Of a stretch of 64,000 bases of DNA, positions 7,130 through 16,688 are shown in pieces. Numbering within the stretch: the stretch's first letter is position 1; each line of letters begins with the position of its first letter. Under the pieces are notes generated by a model, which did not search any database, was not told where the DNA came from, and saw nothing but the letters and a program-made list of their open reading frames with translations. Source of the stretch: Arcticibacter sp041902385 (lineage in GTDB: Bacteria; Bacteroidota; Bacteroidia; Sphingobacteriales; Sphingobacteriaceae); contig NZ_CP169244.1 in the NCBI RefSeq assembly GCF_041902385.1, positions 4,154,001 through 4,218,000 on the forward strand, given 5' to 3'. The position numbers were made by a program, and so were the translations under genes.

Positions 7130-9760
7130 GGCTTGATCACTTTATTCAGAACAGCAGGCACCTGCAGGAGGTCGTAATCCTGATCGTACACCAGGTACTT
7201 GTTGTACCATGCCGGCTCAAATTTCTCTTTATACTCGCGCAGCCCCTTGTAATGGGAAAAGGTGCGGATCTTCTCATAAGCAAATTTCATCGACTTCTCT
7301 GGAAAGGAACGGGCTGTATCAATTCCTGCAAGGGGGCAAAACCAAGGTTAACGTATCGCAGCCCTTCACTCTTAAGATGATTAAACAGCTCGACCAGAAT
7401 AAAATCCATTACCCCATTCGGTGCATCCCGGGTTTTCCTGATCAGGTCATATGTACCCTCTCCCTTTGCATAGTCGGGCACTATATTCAGAAAGGCTACT
7501 GTTTTCTCTTCGGCACTGTCAACGGTAATAACGACCTGCTTCTTAATCTCCTCCCAGATGAACATGCCCTGAGAGAAAATGATCTCACTGCGGCCGGTAT
7601 CTTCAAGCCACTCATCCGATACTGCTTTCAGCTTCTGCAGCAGGCCGTCTTTCAATGGGGGCCTGTGCACGGTAGCCGTGAAGCCTCTGTCGCTAACTTT
7701 CTTCAGCGCATTCCGCATGGATTTTTTACTTCCTCCCGCCAATGAGAACTGGTCGAGGTCTACCACGCCTTCCTGGCCCAGGAAAAGCGCCTTCTTGCCC
7801 AGCTTCCTATATACATCCAGGCTTTCCTCAGGCACGCGGTAGTAAATGCTTTTCAAGCCGTTTTCGTAGCAGTATCTGTCGAACTCCCGGATGCAGGTGC
7901 TCACCTGCTCGCTGTCTGCAGCGACAGGATTATCAAGAACTACAGCAAAGTTTCCGCTGATCCGGTAGGAAATAAAAGCGTCAAGATAGGACGGCGCAAA
8001 GATCAGCTTATCAAAATAACACTTAAAATAGTCGGATGCAGCACTCCCATGCTTTTCGAGCAGGCTCTGCGCTCGCTGGAGATCTTCTTCCGTTGGCGTA
8101 TTCTTTAAAACGTAGGGTCTGATGAGCGTGTATACGAAAAAGCCCATCGACAAGAACCCGCTGATATTGATGGAATATATAAAGTTTTGTGCGAAAGAAT
8201 CCTGCGGAAGCAGCTCATCACTCCCAAGCAGGAAGTAATTCTGCAGGGTGTAGCGGAGCGACTGCCACAGGCTGAAATCGACGTTAAAATGGCGGCGGTC
8301 GAGCAGATAGAAGCCAAGAACGCCATAGAGCAGAACCGCAGCAATGCTGAGGATAGTGGTTTGGATACCTGTATTCCTGAGTCGGGGGTTACTTTTGATA
8401 TAATACTCCTTCTTGGAGACAAGCAGGATCACCAGCACAACCAGGGCCACAATAGCTTCCTCATAGTCGACCGCTTTGGTCAGGTTACCGGCGATGGAGA
8501 TTAAGCTCAACAGGACCGATATGTACCAGGCTGTGCGCAGTCCCTTCAGCATGAAGGCAGCTGTAACAAGCAGGAACAAACCGGCCACCAGGACAAAATA
8601 GTTAGAAATGGTGATGGCCTCCGGAGAAAGCACACCGCGAAGGAACCGGATACGGGAGGAAATGGTAGGAGTCAGAACCGAAACAATGTTCACCACGCCG
8701 AGGAACAAAAGCAGCGTGGCGGGCAGGATGCGCATAAGCAGCCTGTTAATCTTGAGCAGAAAGCTCAAAGCCCCTGCAAAGAGCGGGAGCCAGAACTCCA
8801 GGAAACGGTAAAGGAACGTTACTGCAATTGCCCCCACTTCCGGTAGTCCGAAGCGGGTCAGGATAAAGGCCATAGACACCTCGATCGCTCCCAGACCGCG
8901 GAGAAAAGGAGATACGATTAAGAAAATAACCGAGATAATATAGCCCATCACGGCGGCAAACAGGGAGGGCTCAAAGCCCAGGGCCACCATGGCAATATAC
9001 AGATGCGCGATTCCAGCAACCTCGATGAGAATGCTGTAAACCGTTGTGATGATGAAGTTCTTCCGCTCCACCTTATTGGCTTTCAGGTCGTCCATCAGGA
9101 TCACTGCCGACGGTGCAACCCCTGAGATCCATTTGAACAGGCGCCCTTGCCTCAACACCGAACGATAGGCCAGCCACACCACCGCAATCAGGAGAATGAC
9201 GGCACCCAGGGCGTACCATTCGCCCGAGCCGACACTATTACGAAAAAGGCCATAACAAAAGGCAGGGATGGCAACTATGACGACAGTAAGAATTCCGACA
9301 AAACCGTAAATAGACGAGGCAAAGTGTATTTGCGATTTGCTGACGCCCTTTTTTCAATATCGCCGGTAAAGAAAGCCAGGGAAGAAATACCGCCCGCCGG
9401 CAGAAAGACGCTGATGAAATTCCGTTTCAGGAAGAGCACAAGGGCATCTGCGAAGCGCAGATCCGATCCGATGGACCGGAAGGAGGTGATATACATCAGC
9501 GCCTGCAGGGCGATGTAGATGAATGTGAGCACGATGCCCGCACCAAGCCATGGCAAGGAAGAGGAAACGAGCACTTCACTGACGCGGTACAACTCCGCCC
9601 GTTCATGCTTGATGAACCAGATGCCTATGCCAATAAAGAACAGTGTGAAGATGAACTGGGATATCAGCTTCATGTTTTCCCGAAGGAAAGGAAGGCTTTT
9701 GTCTCTCAGGGAAGCGATGGTATTCTTGGCTGATACTTTCATTCTTAAGGATGCCAGCAA
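7126..9760 (-). pseudogene. mprF: phosphatidylglycerol lysyltransferase MprF, two frameshifts
   Basis: MprF moves an aminoacyl group from charged tRNA to phosphatidylglycerol and flips the product, lowering the surface negative charge. The joined product is about 878 residues, close to family size: an N-terminal multi-helix flippase half and a C-terminal DUF2156 synthase half (from about FKCYFDKLIFAP, with RNALKKVSDRGF and YDLIRKTRDAPNG). Frame breaks: six T at 9349-9354 (seven would give DIEKKGVSKSQIHFASS) and five G at 7332-7336 (six would give LGFAPLAGIDTARSFPEKS). With both restored, the gene ends with TGA at 7126-7128, overlapping the VirJ-like gene. The minus-strand order behind DUF502 and murF-alr suggests one envelope transcript. 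Confidence 0.85.
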
Positions 9761-9838
9761 GTTTTACCCCGGCAAATATAGGACTCTGTACCGAGGTCCG
9801 GTGCATTAATGGCGAAAAGTTAATAAACCAGGGCCGGT

Positions 9839-10480
9839 TCAATGCCGGCGCCTGAAATCGTCGGAAAAAGGACGGATATGAGGCCTGTCGAGCCCGCTCA
9901 CTCCTCCCGATACCACAAATTTCATCGCTTCACTGGCACTCATGTCCAGGGGCTTTACTTTATCCGCACTCACAATTGCCAGCTGACCGGCAAAGGAATA
10001 AGAGAACGGAAAATACACGGCAACTTCGCCGCCGAGTGAAAGGCTGCTCAAATCCTTTTGTGTTACAAAGCCGATCTGCTTGTACCCATGGTTATTGATC
10101 TCGACAATAACCGGCTCGTGAAACTTCTTTTCATCCCCAACAAAAGCCTCAGTCAGGTCTTTGATGGACGAATACAGGAAGTTGAACAGCGGCAGGCGAT
10201 TCAGCCAGCGGTTCGCCCAGTTCTTGATCGGCTCGGTGATGAAGTTGGTCACTACAATTCCGGCGAACAGGATAATAATGATAACCGTTAAGATACCGAG
10301 TCCGGGAATGTAAACGGGTTTACCGGTTTTACCATCCACCCATAACACGCCGCTCAGGTTAAGGGTAGCATCTACGGAAGATACCACCCAATATATCAGC
10401 ATGATAGCTGCTCCGAGTGGAACTACTACTAACACACCCTTTATAAAATAATTGATGAGTATCCCGAATATCTTATTCAT
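9839..10480 (-). CDS. DUF502 family membrane protein
   Basis: A 213-residue protein with two hydrophobic helices (FIKGVLVVVPLGAAIMLIYWVV and LGILTVIIIILFAGIVVTNFI) and the family landmarks LPLFNFLYSSIKDLTEAF and AVYFPFSYSFAGQ. Function is unknown; relatives are small inner-membrane proteins in bacteria and plants (LIKE-COV). It sits between murF-alr and mprF with gaps of about 80 bp on each side and is probably cotranscribed. Confidence 0.85.
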   Translation of the reverse strand: MNKIFGILINYFIKGVLVVVPLGAAIMLIYWVVSSVDATLNLSGVLWVDGKTGKPVYIPGLGILTVIIIILFAGIVVTNFITEPIKNWANRWLNRLPLFNFLYSSIKDLTEAFVGDEKKFHEPVIVEINNHGYKQIGFVTQKDLSSLSLGGEVAVYFPFSYSFAGQLAIVSADKVKPLDMSASEAMKFVVSGGVSGLDRPHIRPFSDDFRRRH

Positions 10481-10561
10481 ATCTCTGAAGTCTTTAAATA
10501 CACTAATGCGCTCCTGCCGAACACGGCGCTTCTACGACCTGCAGCAACAAAAGTTGTGGCC

Positions 10562-13033
10562 CTACTCATAGTAATAAACGCGCTTAACACGTTGGGAGAT
10601 TCCGGTCAGCACTTCGTAGGGAATAGTTCCCAGCAAGCGTGCGAGTTCCTGGACAGGCAGCTGCTCATTGAAAACAATCACTTCATCTCCTTCCCTGGCC
10701 TCTACTCCGGTAATATCAAGCATGCACATGTCCATACAAATGTTCCCGATGGTCGGAACCGGAACTCCATTAACCAGCATCTTCCCTATCCCGTTTCCAA
10801 GCTTGCGGTCATAGCCGTCGGCATACCCAATCTTTACCGTGGCCACTTGTCCGTTGTGCGGCATCACGCCTTTACGATTATACCCTACCGCATCGCCTTT
10901 CTTCAGCTGCTTGATCTGAGAAATGCTGGTCTTCAGTCGTGCAACAGGTTCCAGAGGTGAGCCGGAAGAACCGAAGACGCTGTCGACCCCGTACAAGCCA
11001 ATGCCCAGCCGCACCATATCAAACTGAGCTTCGGGCCAGCGCGAGATGGCCGAGGTATTGGCAATATGTTTAATGAAAGTATAACCAAGTGCAGCCTCCA
11101 GCTTCGAGGTGAGCTCCCTGAAGTCCTCAATCTGCTGTCGGGTGAACCCGTCAGCTGCGGCCTCCTCGCTGCTCGTCAGATGCGAAAAAGCGCTTCTCAC
11201 CTTCACGCTGCTCATTTTCTGCAGCTCGGGAATGAGTTCCTCAACCTCTTCCTTCATAAAGCCAAGGCGATGCATGCCAGTGTCAAGCTTAATATGAACA
11301 GGATATTCTTCGCGGCTCTTTCGTTTCAGAGCCCGGCAAAATTCTCTCAGAACACGGAGACTATAGATCTCAGGCTCCAGACTGTTCTCAATCATCGTTT
11401 CAAAGCCCGCCACATCGGGATTCATTACCATGATGGGTAACGATATACCAGCTTCACGCAGCGAGACTCCCTCATCTGCAAAAGCAACGGCCAGATAATC
11501 CACCTTGTTGAACTGAAGCAGGTTGGCAATTTCAAAGCTTCCGCTGCCGTAAGAAAAGGCTTTGACCATGGTGGTGATCTTCACACCTGGCTTTAGCTGA
11601 GCCTTGTAATAGTTCAGGTTGTTTTCCATGGCGTTGAGATTGATCTCCAGCACGGTTTCGTGCACCTTCTGAGTCAGAGCCTTGCTGATCTTCTCAAATT
11701 CAAATTTCCGCGCGCCCTTCAGAAGAATCGTTTCGTCGGCAATAGAGAACTGGTCGAGATGATTGAGGAAGCTCGCCGTATCAGGGAAGAAAGAACCGGG
11801 AACAGCAAACTTGTCCTGGTGCTTTCCGATCTCCTGCCCTATTCCAACCAGCCTGTTCACCCCCTTGTTTACTAACAGGTTAGCGACCTGCATATAAAGA
11901 CTTTCTGAATCTACTCCAGCTTCAGGAACATCAGACAGGATCAGAGTCTTCTGCTGATGCTGGTTCTGCTGCTTCAGAAAGTCGAGCGCAATGGCCAGCG
12001 ATGAAATGTCGAGGCTGTAGGAGTCGTCGATAACGGAGCAATTGTGAATACCCGTCTTCAGCTCCAGCCTCATACTTACCGGATGAAGCTTCTCAAGCCG
12101 CTGGTCGGCCAATGAAGGCGAATAACCCAGTGCGAGCATCGTTGCCCAGCAGCAGATGGCATTCTCAACAGACGCAGCATCGGTAAAAGGGATCATGCAC
12201 TGAATTTCCTGCTCGCGGAAACGCGCTCTCAGGAACTGGTATTTCCGGTCGTCAAGTACCTCCTCATCGATAATCCGAAGGTCAGCATCTTCGTCCCATC
12301 CCCAGGTAAAATGCTGCCGGCCCGGAATAGCTCCTGTGTAGCCGGCGAGATATTTAGGCGAATAAATGAAGAGTTCACAATCGCTGAAGAGCTTCAGCTT
12401 CTCAGCGATCTTTTCCTCCATGGAAGAAAAACCTTCATTATGAGCCTGACCAATATTGGTGAGAATGCCGATAACGGGTCTGATGATCTGCTGCAGCGCA
12501 GCCATCTCACCCGATCTTGATACACCAGCTTCAAACAGTGCGAGTGTATGCTCGGCGGTCATCGACCAAACCGATACGGGTACTCCTATCTGCGAATTAT
12601 AGCTCTTTGGGCTCCTGACAATATTATTTTCCGGAGCGAGCAGCTGATACAGCCACTCCTTGACGATCGTTTTTCCATTGCTGCCTGTAATGCCAATAAC
12701 GGGGATACGGAAGCGCCGGCGGTGCCAAGCCGCAAACTGCTGTAGTGCCTGGAGCACATCGGCAACGATCAAAAAATTAGCATCAGGAAACTGGCGGACA
12801 AAGTCGCGTTCCTGAGAAATGACAAAATTACGAACACCGGCCTGGTAAGCTTCCCCGAGGAAGTCGTGGCCATCGCGGCGGCCCTGAATAGCGAAAAAAA
12901 GCGTATGAGAAATATCCCCGAGCCTGCGACTGTCGAAGGCGAGGGTGTATAAGGTAACATCAGACTTTCGTATAACTGATTTAGCTTCGGTAATTTCCGC
13001 AAGCTCCTTTATAGAATATGATGTGTGGTACAT
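10562..13033 (-). CDS. murF-alr: bifunctional MurF / alanine racemase
   Basis: A fusion well known in Bacteroidota. The N-terminal half (about residues 1-450) is UDP-MurNAc-tripeptide:D-Ala-D-Ala ligase, with P-loop GITGSNGKTIVKEW and a typical Mur ligase central domain. The C-terminal half (about 455-823) is a PLP alanine racemase starting LEINLNAMENNLNYYK, with the PLP-lysine in MVKAFSYGSG and the catalytic Tyr' region around GNICMDMCMLDI. It couples D-Ala production to its use in peptidoglycan precursor synthesis in the cytoplasm. The Mur half shows NPxDN-like residues poorly, which is common in this fusion family. It diverges from recX. Confidence 0.93.
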   Translation of the reverse strand: MYHTSYSIKELAEITEAKSVIRKSDVTLYTLAFDSRRLGDISHTLFFAIQGRRDGHDFLGEAYQAGVRNFVISQERDFVRQFPDANFLIVADVLQALQQFAAWHRRRFRIPVIGITGSNGKTIVKEWLYQLLAPENNIVRSPKSYNSQIGVPVSVWSMTAEHTLALFEAGVSRSGEMAALQQIIRPVIGILTNIGQAHNEGFSSMEEKIAEKLKLFSDCELFIYSPKYLAGYTGAIPGRQHFTWGWDEDADLRIIDEEVLDDRKYQFLRARFREQEIQCMIPFTDAASVENAICCWATMLALGYSPSLADQRLEKLHPVSMRLELKTGIHNCSVIDDSYSLDISSLAIALDFLKQQNQHQQKTLILSDVPEAGVDSESLYMQVANLLVNKGVNRLVGIGQEIGKHQDKFAVPGSFFPDTASFLNHLDQFSIADETILLKGARKFEFEKISKALTQKVHETVLEINLNAMENNLNYYKAQLKPGVKITTMVKAFSYGSGSFEIANLLQFNKVDYLAVAFADEGVSLREAGISLPIMVMNPDVAGFETMIENSLEPEIYSLRVLREFCRALKRKSREEYPVHIKLDTGMHRLGFMKEEVEELIPELQKMSSVKVRSAFSHLTSSEEAAADGFTRQQIEDFRELTSKLEAALGYTFIKHIANTSAISRWPEAQFDMVRLGIGLYGVDSVFGSSGSPLEPVARLKTSISQIKQLKKGDAVGYNRKGVMPHNGQVATVKIGYADGYDRKLGNGIGKMLVNGVPVPTIGNICMDMCMLDITGVEAREGDEVIVFNEQLPVQELARLLGTIPYEVLTGISQRVKRVYYYE

Positions 13034-13090
13034 TTGCGATCAAATTTCAGTTTAATTTTTCAGTATCCGAATCATAATTTTACAATTACA

Positions 13091-13579
13091 ATGAATACAG
13101 AAAAAAAGGCAGCCCGGCCTATCGATCCAAAGACGGCGCTCACGAAGGCCGAAAGCTACTGTGCTTACCAGGAACGGTCGCAGCAGGAAGTGAGGGACAA
13201 GCTCTATGCCTTTGGCCTTCACAGCCGTGACGTAGAAGAGATTATATCGAACCTGATACAAAACAACTTCTTGAACGAAGAGCGATTTGCCACTGCCTAT
13301 GCACTGGGAAAGTTCAGGATGAAACAGTGGGGAAAGTTAAAGATCAAGGCGGGACTAAAAAGCAAGCGGGTGTCGGCAGCCCTGATCTCGAAAGCGCTTA
13401 AGCAGATCGATCAGGAGGAATATTATGCCACTCTGGAAAGCGTAATTAGAAAAAAGGAGGCGGGACTAAAGGAGAAAAATGCACTCCTGAAGAAGCAAAA
13501 GCTGGCGCAGTTTGTCGCAGGGAGAGGGTTCGAAAGTGATTTAATTTTTGAAATACTGAATACCAGCGATTTAATATAA
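13091..13579 (+). CDS. recX: recombination regulator RecX
   Basis: A 162-residue cytoplasmic inhibitor or modulator of RecA filaments. The repeats of the RecX three-helix domain are visible: ALTKAESYCAYQERSQQEV, then LIQNNFLNEERFATAYALGK with FRMKQWGKLKIKAGLKSKRVS, and a third copy near the C-terminus. I chose ATG 13091 (MNTEKKAARPID) rather than the open frame from 13025, since the extra residues would overlap the promoter space shared with murF-alr and show no conservation. Confidence 0.88.
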   Translation: MNTEKKAARPIDPKTALTKAESYCAYQERSQQEVRDKLYAFGLHSRDVEEIISNLIQNNFLNEERFATAYALGKFRMKQWGKLKIKAGLKSKRVSAALISKALKQIDQEEYYATLESVIRKKEAGLKEKNALLKKQKLAQFVAGRGFESDLIFEILNTSDLI

Positions 13580-13605
13580 AGTTTTAAAAAAATCGTTCTT
13601 CAGTA

Positions 13606-13635
13606 TTGACAAGAGTTGTTTTCTGCCTATATTTG
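13606..13635 (+). promoter_or_regulatory. promoter for the tRNA genes
   Basis: TTGAC at 13606-13610 and TATATTTG at 13628-13635 (17 bp between) fit the Bacteroidota -33/-7 pattern; the start would be near 13642, about 18 nt before tRNA-Gly. Confidence 0.6.
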
Positions 13636-13659
13636 CATCACCAAAACGGTTAACACCAC

Positions 13660-13735
13660 GCGAAAGTAGCTCAGTTGGTAGAGCACAACCTTGCCAAGGT
13701 TGGGGTCGCGAGTTCGAATCTCGTCTTTCGCTCCA
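13660..13735 (+). tRNA. tRNA-Gly (GCC)
   Basis: Full cloverleaf: acceptor GCGAAAG pairs with CTTTCGC, D arm AGCTCAGTTGGTAGAGC, anticodon GCC at 13693-13695 in loop TTGCCAA, T arm GTTCGAATC. Discriminator U at 13732 followed by an encoded CCA. Confidence 0.95.
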
Positions 13736-13766
13736 ATCCCTTCCCACAAAGAAGGGATTTAAATTT
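13735..13766 (+). terminator. hairpin between the two tRNA genes
   Basis: AATCCCTTC (13735-13743) pairs with GAAGGGATT (13751-13759), followed by TAAATTTT. It overlaps the last base of the tRNA-Gly CCA, so it may terminate the tRNA-Gly transcript or act as a processing structure. Confidence 0.55.
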
Positions 13767-13784
13767 TAAAAGGTTACCCAACCT

Positions 13785-13870
13785 GCCTAGGTGGTGGAAC
13801 TGGTAGACACGCAGGACTTAAAATCCTGTTCTCCTTACAGAGAGTGCGGGTTCGATTCCCGCCCTAGGTA
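13785..13870 (+). tRNA. tRNA-Leu (TAA)
   Basis: Class II tRNA with a long variable arm. Acceptor GCCTAGG pairs with CCTAGGT (a G-U first pair), anticodon stem CAGGA/TCCTG, anticodon TAA at 13819-13821, T arm GCGGGTTCGATTCCCGC. The discriminator A at 13870 is followed by CAA, so CCA is not encoded, in contrast to the tRNA-Gly next to it. Confidence 0.95.
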
Positions 13871-13871
13871 C

Positions 13872-13900
13872 AAAAGCTGATCGAAAGATCAGCTTTTGTT
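13872..13900 (+). terminator. terminator after tRNA-Leu
   Basis: Perfect stem of 11 pairs, AAAAGCTGATC (13872-13882) with GATCAGCTTTT (13887-13897), loop GAAA, then GTTGTTT. Confidence 0.85.
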
Positions 13901-14024
13901 GTTTATGGGAATTGCGTTACGTGGGCGGCGCGCGAAAGTTTAGGGTTTAAGCAAAGTGGGAACAGGGACAAAAGTTGTGGAGAGAAGAGTAAAAGTAAGA
14001 TATTAGCGTGCAGAAATTAGATAG

Positions 14025-14390
14025 ATGCACGAGTCGTTTAAAGCCCTACTTCCCTTGATTATCCCTGAAGGGGTATCCGATTATTTCCAGTTGACAGATC
14101 ACAAAAAAGACACTACCGGGATTCATATTTACCTGGAAGAGATCAACTCCATTCCGGTAGAATATAAGACCAACAAGTTACTCTCCAAAGGCTTCTTTGA
14201 TGAAGTGATTCTGCAGGACTTTCCCATACGGGGACAGGAAGTGTATTTGCATGTTAAGCGACGTAGATGGTGGAATCTGGACACAGGTAAGGTCGTTCAC
14301 CGAGATTGGAATGTTGTAGCAATAGGAACGCGGATCACCAGTGATTTCGCGGCTTTTTTAAAAGCAATCAGTCGATACCCAGCCACATAG
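14025..14390 (+). CDS. IS transposase N-terminal region (ORF A)
   Basis: A 121-residue ORF ending in FAAFLKAISRYPAT. Related elements carry a separate N-terminal ORF of this size. The final residues after FLK are out of frame with the transposase; at TTTTTTAAAAG (14354-14364) a +1 shift (or -2) joins FLK to QSVDTQPHSLQ in the next frame. This may be how the full transposase is made. Confidence 0.7.
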   Translation: MHESFKALLPLIIPEGVSDYFQLTDHKKDTTGIHIYLEEINSIPVEYKTNKLLSKGFFDEVILQDFPIRGQEVYLHVKRRRWWNLDTGKVVHRDWNVVAIGTRITSDFAAFLKAISRYPAT

Positions 14391-15354
14391 TCTGCAGACG
14401 ATCGCCTCCTTTTACGGGATCAAAGGCAAGAAGCTGCAGCGCTATTATCGCGATCAACTCAGTGAATACAAGAATTGGGAGCACCGTACCGATGCCCGTA
14501 AAGGCTTGATCTTCCCACAGAACATCGGTCCTTATCTCTCTATAGATGAGACCAGTCTTTCCCAGGGTGAGCTCTATACGGTGGTCACCAATAAAGAAGC
14601 TAGAGGCAAAAAGGGCACTCTGGTTGCTATTATGGAAGGTACCCGTTCGGAGAACATCATTCCACTGCTTCAAAAGATCCCCCAAAGACTTCGTAATAAG
14701 GTCAGAGAGATCACCTTGGATCTGGCTGGTAACATGAGTTTGATCGCTAAAAAGTGCTTTCCTTTGGCCTCGCAGGTCATTGATCGCTTTCATGTGCAGC
14801 AGTTAGCCACAGAAGCGCTACAGGAAATACGGATCAAATACCGCTGGGAAGCCATTGATGCAGAGAATCAGGCTCTGGAAGAAGCCAAAGCAACTAAAAC
14901 AAACTATTCACCTGAAATACTATCCAATGGCGATACCTTGAAGCAGTTACTGGCCAGAAGCCGCTATCTGCTCTACAAGGACCAACAAAACTGGAGTGCT
15001 GAACAGGCAGAGCGGGCTTCCTTGCTCTTTGAACGATATCCTTCCCTGGAAAAAGCTTATCAGCTAACCCGGGGCTTATCCTGGATATTCAGCAACACCA
15101 AAGATAAGCTCTACGCCTTTGCAAGACTGGCCCGGTGGAACGAGAAGGTGGAGCAATCCGGCTTTAAATCTTTTAATACCATTGCCAGAACCATCAATCT
15201 CCACCACAACAATATCTTGAACTACTTTGATAACCGAAGTACAAACGCTTCAGCCGAATCTTTCAATGCCCAAATTAAGGCTTTCAGAGCTCAGTACCGA
15301 GGGGTAGGAAATGTTAATTTTTTCCTCTTCCGACTCATGAAATTATTTGCTTAG
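14362..15354 (+). CDS. ISL3-like DDE transposase (ORF B)
   Basis: The frame is open from just after a TAA at 14359-14361; an internal ATG at 14506 would omit the helix-turn-helix stretch SLQTIASFYGIKGKKLQRYY, so production through the frameshift is more likely. The catalytic triad is visible as Asp in YLSIDETSLS, Asp in ITLDLAGNMS and Glu in NASAESFNAQIKAFR, with IDRFHVQQLA in between, as in the DDE_Tnp_ISL3 family. The C-terminus LFRLMKLFA abuts the right inverted repeat. It appears intact. Confidence 0.8.
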   Translation, partial: KQSVDTQPHSLQTIASFYGIKGKKLQRYYRDQLSEYKNWEHRTDARKGLIFPQNIGPYLSIDETSLSQGELYTVVTNKEARGKKGTLVAIMEGTRSENIIPLLQKIPQRLRNKVREITLDLAGNMSLIAKKCFPLASQVIDRFHVQQLATEALQEIRIKYRWEAIDAENQALEEAKATKTNYSPEILSNGDTLKQLLARSRYLLYKDQQNWSAEQAERASLLFERYPSLEKAYQLTRGLSWIFSNTKDKLYAFARLARWNEKVEQSGFKSFNTIARTINLHHNNILNYFDNRSTNASAESFNAQIKAFRAQYRGVGNVNFFLFRLMKLFA

Positions 15355-15396
15355 TCCACAGATTTTGGTCCAGATCCCAAGTGCTTTCCTTGACAA

Positions 15397-16578
15397 TTAT
15401 TTCAACGACCTTAATTCTGTCATCATTTCGATTAGTGGAATAGCCATTGTCGTTTTATTGACCGGAAACCGTTCTTTACCCGGATAGACGATAAAACGGT
15501 GCGTGGCACCAATGTCTTCGCAGCCAAGGTGAAAGCCTTTGGAAACCACGGGCGTTAAAGAACGCTTGATCTCTATGGCATATCTCCGCCGCGCATTTTG
15601 TTCAATGACCAGATCGATCTCTGCTCCTGCAGACGTGCGGTAAAACCATGGCGTTATGCTTAAAGGCAGGCAGGAGGTCAGGTTTTCAATCACAAACCCC
15701 TCCCAGCTGGCGCCGATGACAGGATGTGCCAACACATCATCCTGAGTTTTCAGATTGAGAAGCGCGTGGACAAGGCCGCTGTCGCGGATATACACTTTGG
15801 GGGCTTTGACAAGCCGCTTACCGATGTTTCCCGACCAGGGGCGCAGCGTTCGGATCAGAAGCAAATCCTCAAGCAGTTCAATATAGCGCTTCGCCGTCAT
15901 CGCTGAGATATCCAGATTAGCACCTAATTGCGCAATATTAAGCTGGCTCCCCTGCTGGTGGGCGAGCATCGTCCATAAACGACGTAAGGCTACAGCCGGG
16001 ATACGTGAACCGAATTGCGGCACATCTCTTTCCAGATAAGTGCTGATAAAATTAAATCGCCACCGCAGACTGGCTTCATCGTTTTTTGCAAGGTAACTGT
16101 CGGGGAAACCGCCGCGCAACCAAAGACGATCCTGTCCGTTTTGGCTTTCTTTGGCTATTTCAGCAACATTTAAAGTGGATAGTTCCTTGTATGCGATACG
16201 CCCGGCGAGCGTTTCCGATGATTGCTTTAACAAGTCAAGGGATGCGGAGCCTAATACAAGGAACTGTCCGGATTTCCGGCCTTGACGCCGTCTGCGGTCG
16301 ATGACTCCCCGCAAAACCTGGAACAGGCCCGGTACACGCTGGATTTCGTCGAGGATAATCAGCCGCCCCTTATGAAGTTCAAAATAATCTTCCGGCTCAC
16401 TCAATTTGGCTTGATCGGCTGGGCTCTCCAGGTCCAGATAAATCGGCTCCGGTGTAAAAAGGGTGGCAATTTCTTCCGCCAAAGTCGTTTTGCCAACCTG
16501 TCGCGGTCCTAACAGCCCGACGACGGGAAATTCTTGCAACAAGGTAAAAATCGAGTCTTGTGCTTCTCGCTTAATCAT
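15397..16578 (-). CDS. AAA ATPase with DUF4143 domain
   Basis: A 393-residue protein. The N-terminal AAA_14 module has Walker A GPRQVGKTT at residues 24-32 and Walker B RLIILDEIQRVP, followed by sensor-like GSASLDLLK. The C-terminal half (about 200-330) is the DUF4143 region: RRLWTMLAHQQGSQLN, KVYIRDSGLVHALL, and AEIDLVIEQNARRRYAIEIK, which resembles a degenerate PD-(D/E)XK nuclease core. The family is widespread, often in islands and at tRNA genes; molecular role unknown, with links to mobile DNA or defence proposed. Its start codon lies inside a 43-bp palindrome (see next entry). One IS end is 18 bp from its stop. Confidence 0.85.
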   Translation of the reverse strand: MIKREAQDSIFTLLQEFPVVGLLGPRQVGKTTLAEEIATLFTPEPIYLDLESPADQAKLSEPEDYFELHKGRLIILDEIQRVPGLFQVLRGVIDRRRRQGRKSGQFLVLGSASLDLLKQSSETLAGRIAYKELSTLNVAEIAKESQNGQDRLWLRGGFPDSYLAKNDEASLRWRFNFISTYLERDVPQFGSRIPAVALRRLWTMLAHQQGSQLNIAQLGANLDISAMTAKRYIELLEDLLLIRTLRPWSGNIGKRLVKAPKVYIRDSGLVHALLNLKTQDDVLAHPVIGASWEGFVIENLTSCLPLSITPWFYRTSAGAEIDLVIEQNARRRYAIEIKRSLTPVVSKGFHLGCEDIGATHRFIVYPGKERFPVNKTTMAIPLIEMMTELRSLK

Positions 16579-16618
16579 CCTTGCAATTATAACACTTATT
16601 GTTACAATTGCAAGGATG
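16576..16618. promoter_or_regulatory. 43-bp inverted repeat covering the ATPase start
   Basis: Arms of 19 bp with one mismatch: CATCCTTGCAATTATAACA and TGTTACAATTGCAAGGATG around the 5-bp centre CTTAT. The left arm begins with the ATPase start codon on the minus strand. It is large and symmetric enough to be an operator, for example for self-regulation, or a recognition site for the ATPase itself. No T-tract, so it is not a terminator. Confidence 0.65.
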
Positions 16619-16688
16619 GTTTTAAATACATAAAGCGGTTGGGTCTAATCGTTCTTTCAGCAACAGGCCTTATGTTTTCAGCTGCAGC

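Larger units (their letters stand above)
13958..15378 (+). mobile_element. ISL3-like insertion sequence (1421 bp)
   Basis: The ends form imperfect terminal inverted repeats of about 28 bp. The left end begins GGGAACAGGGACAAAAG at 13958; the right end, read on the minus strand, begins GGGATCTGGACCAAAAT at 15378; both then share TGTGGA. AAGT directly flanks both ends and may be the target duplication, though a 4-bp match can be chance and ISL3 members usually make 8 bp. Inside are a short N-terminal ORF and a DDE transposase frame joined by a probable frameshift. The arrangement resembles Bacteroidota elements annotated as ISAon1 family. It sits between tRNA-Leu and the AAA ATPase gene. Confidence 0.85.
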
